Source: an uncultured Clostridia bacterium
GTDB lineage: Bacteria > Bacillota > Clostridia > Oscillospirales > Oscillospiraceae
Assembly: GCA_945635805.1 (NCBI GenBank)
Contig: CALZCW010000007.1
Coordinates: forward strand, 1 to 10,955
Reading direction: 5' to 3'
Length of the DNA stretch: 10,955 bases
Under the pieces are notes generated by a model, which was not told the DNA's origin, did no database searches, and saw only the letters and a program-made list of their open reading frames with translations. Below are positions 1 through 5,838 of the stretch, piece by piece; the stretch's first letter is position 1, and each line of letters starts with the position of its first letter. The position numbers and the translations under genes were made by a program.

Positions 1-458
1 AGGAAAAGGCAGCGCGCACCCTGTCGCCGGAGGACCGAAAGACAGCCCTCGAACGCCTGAGAGCTGCCGCGTTTTTACAGTTCACCCTGCCCGGTATGGC
101 CAGCATTTATTATGGCGACGAGGCGGGAATGGAGGGCTTCGACGACCCGTTCTGCCGCCGGACCTACCCTTGGGACAGAGAGGATACGGCCCTGCAGGCG
201 TATTACCGCGCCCTGTGTCACATGAAGCAGGAGCTTCCTGCGCTGCGTCATGGGGATGTCCGCGTGACTGCGGCAGGGGAGGGGCGCATCGCCTTTACCC
301 GCACTGCACAGGAGCAGCGGGCGGAGGTGTTCGTCAACCGTTCCCATGAGGTCTGGACCCTGCCGGAGGGCAAGGTGCGCTTTGGCCGGGGCCTTGATCT
401 GTACGGCGAGCGGGCCATGCTGCAGCCGGGCGGATTTTGCCTGCTGATCTGCCAATGA
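1..458 (+). CDS. GH13 alpha-amylase-family glycosidase, C-terminal fragment (5' end outside window)
   Basis: The open frame runs in from the left edge (first full codon at base 3) to a TGA at 456-458, so only about 151 C-terminal residues are visible. The stretch LPGMASIYYGDEAGMEGF followed by DPFCRRTYPWD is the hallmark of the last strands of the GH13 TIM barrel in neopullulanase, cyclomaltodextrinase and alpha-glucosidase-like enzymes, where the GDE and RR..PW segments lie near the substrate pocket. After it come a helix (YYRALCHMKQELPALRHG) and a short beta-rich C-terminal domain ending FCLLICQ. The catalytic Asp and Glu and conserved regions I-IV lie upstream and cannot be checked, so the exact specificity is open. 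A cytoplasmic alpha-1,4-glucan hydrolase is most likely. The stop is only 30 bases before the next gene, so the two may share a transcript. Confidence 0.88.
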   Translation, partial: EKAARTLSPEDRKTALERLRAAAFLQFTLPGMASIYYGDEAGMEGFDDPFCRRTYPWDREDTALQAYYRALCHMKQELPALRHGDVRVTAAGEGRIAFTRTAQEQRAEVFVNRSHEVWTLPEGKVRFGRGLDLYGERAMLQPGGFCLLICQ

Positions 459-488
459 CCGAAATCATTCTGTGAAGGAGAAATACAT

Positions 489-2180
489 ATGAAATTTTCT
501 GAAATGCCCTATGTGCGGCCCGACATGGACAAAGTCAAGGCCGAGCTGAACGCCTGCGCGGAAAAGATCCGCACGGCGGACTCCGTCGAGGCGCAGATCG
601 CCGCCTTTGACGAGGCGTCCGAGCTTTCCAAAGACCTTATGACCACAGGCTCCATCGCCTATGTCCGCAACACCATCAATACCGCCGATAAATTCTACGA
701 CGCTGAGCGCGAGTTCTTTGACCAGGCCGGTCCCGAGCTGGAGGAGAGCCTGCAGGCTATCAATATCGCCCTGCTGGATTCCCCCTACCGCAAGGAGCTG
801 GAGGCCCACTACGGCAGCCTGCTTTTCAAGAATCTGGAGATCTCCCGCCGCAGCTTCAAGCCGGAGCTGATCCCGCTTATGCAGGAGGCAAGCAAGCTGG
901 AGGCCCAGTATCAGAAGCTCTACGCCGGACTGACTGTGGAGTTTGACGGCCAGAGTATGCCCCTGCCCATGCTGGGCAAGTACAAGGAAAGTCCGGACCG
1001 CGCCGTCCGCCGCGCAGCCTTTGAGGCTGAGGGCAAGGTCTTCGACGCCAATCGGGAGGAACTGGACGAGATCTATGACAAGCTGGTGAAAAACCGCAAC
1101 GCCCAGGGCAGACTGTTGGGCTACGACAACTACATCCAACTGGGCTATGACCGTCTGGGCCGCAACTGCTACGGCGCAAAGGAGCTGCAGGAGTTCCGCG
1201 ACCAGATCGCCACGGACCTGGTGCCCATCATCGCCGAGGTCAAGGAGGCTCAGCGCAAGCGCATCGGCGTGGATCGCCTTTGCATCTACGACGATAAGTT
1301 CCGCTTCTCCGACGGCAACGCCAAGCCCGAGGGCACGGCGGAGGAGATCCTGGCGGCGGGCAAGGCCATGTATCAGGACCTCAGCCCGGAGACCAGGGAA
1401 TTCATCGAGGCCATGTTCGACGGCGAGATGTTCGACGTTCTCTCCCGTGACGGCAAGGCGCCCGGCGGCTACTGCACCTCATTCCCGACCTACAAGATGC
1501 CCTTCATTTTCTCCAACTTCAACGGCACCTCCGACGACGTGGACGTGCTGACCCACGAGGCCGGTCATGCCTTTGCCTTCTACCGCGCCATGCACTCCGA
1601 CATCAATCCCAATCTCCAGGAGCCGACCATCGAGGCCTGCGAGTGCCATTCCATGAGCATGGAATTCCTGACCCAGGATTACCACAAGAATTTCTTCGGC
1701 AAAAACACCGCAAAATACGAGCTGGCCCACTGTGAGGACAGCCTGGACTTCATCCCCTACGGCTGCATGATCGACGAATTCCAGCACCGGATGTACGAAA
1801 ACGAGAATCTGACGCCGGAGGAGCGCAACGCCGTGTGGGAGAAGCTGGAGCACAAGTACCGTCCGTGGCTGGATATGGACAATCTGCCCTTCTACGGCCG
1901 CTATTCCCATTGGCAGTGGAAGCTCCACGTCTATCTGCACCCGTTGTACTATATTGATTATTGTATGGCCCAGACGGTGGCCTTCCAGCTCTGGACCCTG
2001 TCGCTGAAGGACAAGGAAGCGGCCTGGAAAAAGTACCTGGCCTTCGTCGACGCGGCAGGCACGAAAACCTTTGCCGAGCTGTGTCACAGCGCAGGTCTGC
2101 GGGTGCCTTACGAGCAGGGAACGATCAGGGACATCGGTGCGGGCATCCGCGATTGGCTGATGGCCAATAATAATGTATAA
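489..2180 (+). CDS. M3-family zinc oligoendopeptidase (PepF-like)
   Basis: 563 residues. ATG at 489 is preceded by AAGGAG (475-480) with 8 bases of spacing. The zinc site of the M3 (thimet oligopeptidase/PepF) family is intact: HEAGH at residues 356-360 supplies two His ligands and the catalytic Glu357. ECHSMSMEF starting at Glu385 supplies the third ligand at the spacing usual for M3. Downstream, CMIDEFQH (426-433) and a His/Tyr-rich segment (H474, H480, H484, then PLYYIDY to Y491) match the part of M3 enzymes that holds transition-state-stabilising Tyr/His residues. No signal peptide is seen, so the enzyme is cytoplasmic and cleaves short peptides. It is slightly shorter than classical PepF (about 600) and fits the clostridial M3 clade of about 560 residues. 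It lies upstream of a peptide-type importer, a sensible pairing, but a 394-base gap and a promoter separate them. Confidence 0.93.
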   Translation: MKFSEMPYVRPDMDKVKAELNACAEKIRTADSVEAQIAAFDEASELSKDLMTTGSIAYVRNTINTADKFYDAEREFFDQAGPELEESLQAINIALLDSPYRKELEAHYGSLLFKNLEISRRSFKPELIPLMQEASKLEAQYQKLYAGLTVEFDGQSMPLPMLGKYKESPDRAVRRAAFEAEGKVFDANREELDEIYDKLVKNRNAQGRLLGYDNYIQLGYDRLGRNCYGAKELQEFRDQIATDLVPIIAEVKEAQRKRIGVDRLCIYDDKFRFSDGNAKPEGTAEEILAAGKAMYQDLSPETREFIEAMFDGEMFDVLSRDGKAPGGYCTSFPTYKMPFIFSNFNGTSDDVDVLTHEAGHAFAFYRAMHSDINPNLQEPTIEACECHSMSMEFLTQDYHKNFFGKNTAKYELAHCEDSLDFIPYGCMIDEFQHRMYENENLTPEERNAVWEKLEHKYRPWLDMDNLPFYGRYSHWQWKLHVYLHPLYYIDYCMAQTVAFQLWTLSLKDKEAAWKKYLAFVDAAGTKTFAELCHSAGLRVPYEQGTIRDIGAGIRDWLMANNNV

Positions 2181-2198
2181 AGCACTGACGGAGCGGAC

Positions 2199-2224
2199 AA
2201 ATGTCTCTGAACGAAAGACATTTT
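2199..2224 (+). terminator. possible weak terminator hairpin after the oligoendopeptidase
   Basis: AAATGTCT (2199-2206) pairs perfectly with AGACATTT (2216-2223) around a 9-base loop, 19 bases after the stop codon. The stem is AT-rich. The descending arm ends in TTTT, and a second run of Ts follows at 2230-2234, so it could act as a weak intrinsic terminator. The low GC of the stem keeps confidence modest. Confidence 0.4.
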
Positions 2225-2496
2225 GACAGTTTTTAACCACAGGAATGAATATTCGCCCAACTTTGTATAAACCTAACAAATCTTTTTCGGTTTAAAGCAG
2301 AAATTGGCAGAAAGGTGTCGCAAATTGCAGATCTTCGGGCCGGCTGAACTGGGTTGAAGATGTCGAAATCTGGTGAATTCACCGAATTATTGGAGACAAA
2401 CCTGTGCAAAACGTCCAAAAAACGTGGCGCGAATCGCCTGTTGCTTTATAAAAACAACGAGTTTTAAAAAAGAACATGAAAAATGCAAGTTTATTG

Positions 2497-2525
2497 TTGA
2501 TTCTGCGCCAAATCTATGGTATAGT
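2497..2525 (+). promoter_or_regulatory. sigma-A-type promoter with extended -10
   Basis: TTGATT (2497-2502) and TATAGT (2520-2525) are separated by exactly 17 bases. A TGG immediately before the -10 (2517-2519) gives the extended -10 (TGn) form common in Gram-positive bacteria. Transcription would begin near 2532 and leave a leader of about 40 bases before the GTG start at 2575. This is the best promoter match in the window and would drive the four-helix membrane protein, possibly with read-through into the transporter genes. Confidence 0.65.
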
Positions 2526-2574
2526 ATGCAAAAGCTAAAGTGCAGTATTACTATTATTTTCGGTGGTGTAGGTT

Positions 2575-3123
2575 GTGGCTTCAAGGAAGTATACGGGAGA
2601 TTATCGCTTTGAACCGCATCTTTGCTCCAACGGAAAGATAAAGGATGTTCCAGTCTATTGTGGTGACTATTTCCGCTATGCTGGAGATTCTGAGAAGATC
2701 CGGCGCAGCTTATGGGCGACGGCGCTGTTTCATTTGCTTCTGTCCGTGACGCTGCTTGCGCCCCTGTTCTTCTCCTGCAGCTACATTCAGCAGTTTTATG
2801 TCATGATACCCATACTGGTCGCTATGGTACCTGCTGCCCTGCTTTGGGCCGGTCTTTGGCGTCTCTGGCGGGTAAAGGCTCCTGTGACCCGTGAATACCG
2901 CGATAAGTCCGCTGGGCGCATGGAATGGTGCTCCACGTTCCAGCTTATTGTCTCGGCGGCCAGCGTGGTCAGCACCATTGTTTTTGTGGTGCTCTGCGAG
3001 AAAACTCTGCTGGATTGGCTCTTTTCCATCCTGTCCGTTTTGCGGTTGCTCCTTTCTCTGCCCATCTATTTCCTGCGCGGCACGTTTGAAATGGTGCGTT
3101 CTGAGGAAAAACCGGCGGCCTGA
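2575..3123 (+). CDS. four-helix membrane protein of unknown function
   Basis: 182 residues; family not recognised. The frame is closed by an in-frame TAG at 2569-2571, so the GTG at 2575 is the earliest possible start. GGTGGT at 2562-2567 is an acceptable ribosome site. The soluble N-terminus (1-44) carries many Tyr/Cys/Gly residues (PVYCGDYFRYAGD). Four hydrophobic stretches follow at about 45-67, 74-97, 121-140 and 143-167. A basic loop lies at about 98-113 (WRVKAP and REYRDK), suggesting it faces the cytoplasm, and the tail is short and charged (RSEEKPAA). No catalytic motif is visible. It has its own promoter and ends 78 bases before the binding-protein gene, with codon use less biased than that gene, so it looks like a weakly expressed neighbour. 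Its link to the transporter is unproven. Confidence 0.75.
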   Translation: MASRKYTGDYRFEPHLCSNGKIKDVPVYCGDYFRYAGDSEKIRRSLWATALFHLLLSVTLLAPLFFSCSYIQQFYVMIPILVAMVPAALLWAGLWRLWRVKAPVTREYRDKSAGRMEWCSTFQLIVSAASVVSTIVFVVLCEKTLLDWLFSILSVLRLLLSLPIYFLRGTFEMVRSEEKPAA

Positions 3124-3148
3124 AAGCCCCGGCCCCAGCCGGACAATA

Positions 3149-3179
3149 TTGAATTCTTTCCGTGTTAACACGGTAGAAT
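3149..3179 (+). promoter_or_regulatory. candidate promoter with 19-base spacer upstream of the binding-protein gene
   Basis: TTGAAT (3149-3154) and TAGAAT (3174-3179) sit 19 bases apart, longer than the usual 17. Transcription would start near 3186, only about 16 bases before the ATG and right at the ribosome site. The long spacer contains a perfect palindrome, an arrangement seen at promoters controlled by spacer-binding activators of the MerR type. That parallel is inference only. Confidence 0.4.
3160..3173. promoter_or_regulatory. perfect 14-base palindrome, candidate operator
   Basis: CCGTGTTAACACGG reads identically on both strands. It fills the last 14 bases of the spacer between the candidate -35 and -10 boxes and touches the -10. 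As RNA it would form only a 5-base stem without an adjacent U-tract, so a DNA-binding site for a dimeric regulator is the likelier role. No regulator gene is in the window. Confidence 0.45.
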
Positions 3180-3201
3180 AAATTTTTTGGGAGGTTTGAA
3201 A

Positions 3202-5484
3202 ATGAAAAAACTGTTTGCGCTTCTCCTCGCTCTGGCAATGGTTACCTGCCTGTTTGCAGGTTGCAAGAGCTCGGGAGACACCCCGTTGGTTGTTGGATAC
3301 AGCCCGTTCAGCAGCAAGTTCTCGCCGTTCTTCAGCGAGACTGCCTATGACCAGGACGTGTATGCCATGACCCAAATTGGCCTGCTCACCAGCGACCGTA
3401 CCGGTGCTATTATCCTCAAGGGTATTGAGGGTGAGACCATCGAGTACAACGGCACACCCTACACCTACTATGGCCCGGCCAACCTGACCATCACCGAGAA
3501 TGCCGACGGCACCGTCTATTATGACTTCGAGCTGCGCGACGACATTACCTTCTCTGATGGCGAAAAGCTGACCATCGACGACGTCATCTTCTCCATGTAC
3601 GTCCTCTGCGACCCGACCTATGATGGCAACAGCACCCTGTATGCACAGCCCATCCTCGGCATGGAAGAGTACCGCGCCGGCATGACCACTCTGGCGAAGG
3701 CCCTGGTTGCCGCCGGTCGTGAAAACACCGACTTCACCAACTGGACCGAGGAACAGCAGACCAAGTTCTGGGACAATATCGACAAGGCTCTCGTTCCCTT
3801 CGCTCAGGGCATCGTGGATTACTGCGTTGAGAGCGGCAACAATGAGGAAGGCGACGTAGCCGGCGCTTCCGCCAACTGGGGCTTCTCCGGCACCTCTGAA
3901 ACGGTTGAGGATTTCGCCATGGAAATCGGCGAAGCCTACGGCTGGAGCTTCTCCGCTATGGAGGCTGAGGTTGGTCTCTCCGACGCTCTTGCGGATATGA
4001 TGGACGCTGACGTCTATAACGACTATCCCACCATCGGCATCAAGACCGGTGAGTCCGCTCCCAACATCGCCGGCATCCAGAAGACCGGCGACTACTCCAT
4101 GCGTGTTGTTCTGACCGAGGTCGACGCCGTTGCTATCTATCAGCTTGGCGTTACCATCGCCCCGATGCACTACTACGGCGATGCATCCCTCTATGACTAC
4201 GACAACAACAGCTTCGGTTTCCCGAAGGGCGATCTGAGCTCCGTCCGTGCGAAGACCACTCAGCCCATGGGCGCTGGCCCCTACAAGTTCATTAAGTTTG
4301 AGAACGGCGTTGTCAACTTCGAGGCCAACGAGGACTACTATCTCGGCGCTCCGAAGACCAAGTATGTCAACTTCCTCGAGACCCTGTCCGACGATGACAA
4401 GCTCAACGGCGTTGTCACCGGCACCATCGATATCACTGACCCGTCCATGAGTGTTGATACTGCTAAGACCATCACCGACAAGAACGGCGGCGAGGGCCTG
4501 ACCGGCAAGGTCATTACCACCGACCTGGTCAACAACCTTGGCTACGGCTACATCGGCATGAACGCCAATGTTATGAACGTGGGCGGCGACCCCGCTTCCG
4601 ATGCTTCCAAGAACCTGCGTAAGGCTTTCGGCACCGTCTTCTCCGTCTACCGCGACACTGCTATTGACTCCTACTACGGCGAACTGGCATCCGTCATCAA
4701 CTATCCGATCTCCGATACCTCTTGGGCCGCTCCTCGTCCTTCTGACGAAGGCTACAAGATTGCTTTCTCCACTGCAGTGGACGGCTCCGACATCTACACC
4801 TCCGACATGACCACGGAGGAGAAGTATGCTGCCGCTTCCCAGGCTGCTCTGGGCTATCTGGAAGCTGCCGGCTACACTGTCGCTGACGGCAAGGTTACCG
4901 CTGCTCCCGAGGGTGCTTCTCTCGAATACGAGCTGTGGATCCCCGCCGACGGCACCGGCAACCATCCTTCCTTCATGATCTGCACCCTGGCCCGCGACGC
5001 TTTCGCAGAGCTGGGCATCAACCTCATCATCAAGGACCTGACCAACTCCAGCGATCTGTGGACCGGTCTTGAGGCCGGCGAGGTTGCTATGTGGGCTGCC
5101 GCTTGGGGCGCAACTGTTGACCCCGACATGTACCAGATCTACTACTCCGACGTTGCCAACGCCGGCACTGCGACCGAAGGCCAGAACCAGGCTGGCGGCG
5201 CCAACCAGGGCGGCTCCAACTACATGTACTGCATCGCTGACGCAGAGCTCGACCAGCTGATCATGGATGCCCGTGCTTCCACCGATCAGACCTATCGTAA
5301 GGCTATGTACAAGTCTTGCCTTGACATCGTCATCGACTGGGCCGTTGAGATTCCTGTTTACCAGCGTCAGAATGCGATCATCTTCAGCTCCGAGCGTGTT
5401 GATATGAGCACTGTCACTCCCGACATCACCACCTTCTATGGCTGGATGTCCGAGATTGAGAACATCGAGCTGAATGCAAACTAA
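3202..5484 (+). CDS. ABC importer substrate-binding lipoprotein, SBP_bac_5 (peptide/nickel) family, oversized
   Basis: 760 residues. The ATG at 3202 follows GGGAGG (3189-3194) with 7 bases of spacing; an upstream in-frame TTG at 3187 overlaps that ribosome site and is rejected. The N-terminus is a lipoprotein signal (MKK, hydrophobic core, then FAGC with Cys21 as lipidation site), placing the protein on the outer face of the membrane. The family signature is clear near residues 115-132, where LRDDITFSDG leads to KLTIDDVIFS, and at the C-terminus (WAAAWGATVDPDMY; EIPVYQRQNAIIF). Family members usually have about 500-560 residues. Much of the excess lies between about 150 and 290, a helix-rich acidic segment before the TGDYSMRVVL strand. 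A Gly/Asn/Gln-rich loop occurs near 655-673. Codon use is strongly biased, suggesting high expression. The ligand is probably a peptide, judged from the DppD/DppF-like partners, but is unproven. Confidence 0.92.
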   Translation: MKKLFALLLALAMVTCLFAGCKSSGDTPLVVGYSPFSSKFSPFFSETAYDQDVYAMTQIGLLTSDRTGAIILKGIEGETIEYNGTPYTYYGPANLTITENADGTVYYDFELRDDITFSDGEKLTIDDVIFSMYVLCDPTYDGNSTLYAQPILGMEEYRAGMTTLAKALVAAGRENTDFTNWTEEQQTKFWDNIDKALVPFAQGIVDYCVESGNNEEGDVAGASANWGFSGTSETVEDFAMEIGEAYGWSFSAMEAEVGLSDALADMMDADVYNDYPTIGIKTGESAPNIAGIQKTGDYSMRVVLTEVDAVAIYQLGVTIAPMHYYGDASLYDYDNNSFGFPKGDLSSVRAKTTQPMGAGPYKFIKFENGVVNFEANEDYYLGAPKTKYVNFLETLSDDDKLNGVVTGTIDITDPSMSVDTAKTITDKNGGEGLTGKVITTDLVNNLGYGYIGMNANVMNVGGDPASDASKNLRKAFGTVFSVYRDTAIDSYYGELASVINYPISDTSWAAPRPSDEGYKIAFSTAVDGSDIYTSDMTTEEKYAAASQAALGYLEAAGYTVADGKVTAAPEGASLEYELWIPADGTGNHPSFMICTLARDAFAELGINLIIKDLTNSSDLWTGLEAGEVAMWAAAWGATVDPDMYQIYYSDVANAGTATEGQNQAGGANQGGSNYMYCIADAELDQLIMDARASTDQTYRKAMYKSCLDIVIDWAVEIPVYQRQNAIIFSSERVDMSTVTPDITTFYGWMSEIENIELNAN

Positions 5485-5538
5485 GGGCTAATCTAATAGA
5501 ATATAGACTATCGTCTGATTCTGAAAGTCTTTCATACT

Positions 5539-5593
5539 AGAATCTGATAAAAAGCCTGAAAGCTTTTATAGCGCCGAAGGCGCGTCAGATTCT
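5539..5593 (+). repeat. inverted repeat enclosing two nested hairpins (cruciform-like)
   Basis: AGAATCTGA (5539-5547) and TCAGATTCT (5585-5593) are perfect 9-base inverted arms. Between them sit AAAAGC/GCTTTT (around the loop CTGAAA, about 5550-5567) and GCGCC-GAA-GGCGC (5571-5583), giving a three-way-junction shape in RNA. The left arm could instead pair its AGAATC (5539-5544) with GATTCT upstream (5517-5522), so two folds compete. Confidence 0.65.
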
Positions 5594-5602
5594 GCATGAG
5601 AC

Positions 5603-5645
5603 GGCACAGCGTGCCTTAAGCACGAGGTGAGTGTGCGAAGCACAC
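5603..5645 (+). repeat. two perfect tri-loop hairpins
   Basis: GGCAC-AGC-GTGCC (5603-5615) and GTGTGC-GAA-GCACAC (5631-5645) are perfect stems with 3-base loops, 15 bases apart. The GAA loop also occurs in the hairpin at 5571-5583. Between them CGTGC can alternatively pair with GCACG (5610-5624). Confidence 0.65.
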
Positions 5646-5687
5646 GGGGTTTCTGATTAAATATTTCGTCAGGAATCAGTATCGGAC

Positions 5688-5721
5688 GGTTGCTCCGCAG
5701 CCTGCGGGCTGCGGAGCAGCC
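5688..5721 (+). repeat. strong GC-rich hairpin
   Basis: TGCTCCGCAGCC (5691-5702) and GGCTGCGGAGCA (5707-5718) form a perfect 12-base stem around a 4-base loop (TGCG). Three further pairs outward (5688-5690 with 5719-5721, one of them G-U) make a 15-base stem. It is very stable as RNA and would block 3'-to-5' exonucleases. It has no U-tract, so it is not a terminator by itself. Its TGCTCCGC core resembles the tip of the next hairpin. Confidence 0.75.
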
Positions 5722-5723
5722 CA

Positions 5724-5780
5724 ACTGCGTATCAAGCAACTGCTCTGCCTGTGTTGCGGAGCCGTTGCTTGATACGCAGT
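5724..5780 (+). repeat. 57-base inverted repeat with 17-base perfect arms
   Basis: ACTGCGTATCAAGCAAC (5724-5740) is the exact reverse complement of 5764-5780. Inside, GCTCTGC (5742-5748) pairs with GCGGAGC (5756-5762) with one G-U, so after a single T/C mismatch the stem continues to about 25 pairs with a 7-base loop. The outer word ACTGCGTATC appears again at 5812-5821, after the terminator. Confidence 0.8.
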
Positions 5781-5782
5781 GG

Positions 5783-5811
5783 AGCGTTATTTTTTTCATA
5801 GCGCTTTTTTT
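5783..5811 (+). terminator. intrinsic terminator/attenuator before the permease gene
   Basis: AGCGTTAT (5783-5790) pairs with ATAGCGCT (5798-5805) through 8 pairs, one of them G-U, around the loop TTTTTTC, followed by a T-run to 5811. It starts 2 bases after the 57-base inverted repeat and ends 15 bases before GGAGGAG, the permease ribosome site. It lies inside an otherwise normal transporter gene order, so partial termination or regulated read-through is more likely than a hard end of transcription. Confidence 0.65.
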
Positions 5812-5838
5812 ACTGCGTATCGGAATGGAGGAGTATTC

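Larger units (their letters stand above)
2181..2574. other. 394-base AT-rich intergenic region with small palindromes
   Basis: No convincing gene is seen on either strand; the short frames here lack ribosome sites and recognisable protein features. Composition is much more AT-rich than the flanking genes, especially 2400-2560. Visible structure: the hairpin at 2199-2223; a perfect TTGACA hexamer at 2223-2228 with no good -10 at the right distance; ATCTTC (2331-2336) able to pair with GAAGAT (2356-2361); a perfect 12-base palindrome GGTGAATTCACC (2372-2383); an imperfect palindrome at 2440-2458; and the promoter at 2497-2525. A small RNA or regulator-binding region is possible, but nothing here identifies one. 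Confidence 0.6.
5485..5838 (+). other. 354-base structured intergenic leader between binding protein and permease
   Basis: No gene is supported here. The DNA is almost continuously self-complementary: small hairpins at 5517-5544, 5539-5593, 5571-5583, 5603-5615 and 5631-5645, a 12-to-15-base stem at 5688-5721, a 17-base perfect stem at 5724-5780, and an intrinsic terminator at 5783-5811, directly before the permease ribosome site (5827-5833). In binding-protein importer operons, structures between the binding-protein and permease genes commonly stabilise the upstream message and reduce downstream transcription. That is the most likely role. A mobile repeat inserted here is the alternative. 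Confidence 0.7.

Noticed and set aside
2223..2252. Perfect TTGACA hexamer after the oligoendopeptidase gene
   Set aside because: No acceptable -10 lies 16-18 bases downstream; the best are GAATAT/TGAATA-like and poor.
2233..2584. Minus-strand frames of 61 and 65 residues (2233-2418 and 2387-2584)
   Set aside because: They lie in AT-rich intergenic DNA, lack ribosome sites and recognisable features, and overlap the promoter at 2497-2525 or the palindromes.
2710..4965. Long open frame on the minus strand (751 residues) overlapping the membrane protein and binding-protein genes
   Set aside because: It lies opposite two well-supported + strand genes, has a low-complexity Val/Gly/Ala/Asp composition typical of the antisense of strongly biased GC-rich codons, and has no ribosome site or domain.
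5765..5793. Possible promoter TTGCTT - 17 bases - TATTTT before the permease gene
   Set aside because: Both boxes are weak and both overlap hairpin or terminator arms, so the match is readily explained by those structures. Not listed as a feature.
5566..5799. Minus-strand frame of 77 residues in the structured gap
   Set aside because: It is composed almost wholly of inverted-repeat arms. The frame is a by-product of the repeats and resembles no protein family.
5779..5838. Upstream GTG start for the first permease, adding 20 residues
   Set aside because: It would start inside the hairpin/terminator region with no ribosome site, while GTG at 5839 has GGAGGAG at ideal spacing and gives a typical permease N-terminus.
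5485..5838. Insertion sequence or CRISPR array
   Set aside because: No transposase frame, no target-site duplication that I could find, and no regularly spaced direct repeats. A small non-coding mobile repeat cannot be excluded without a genome search.
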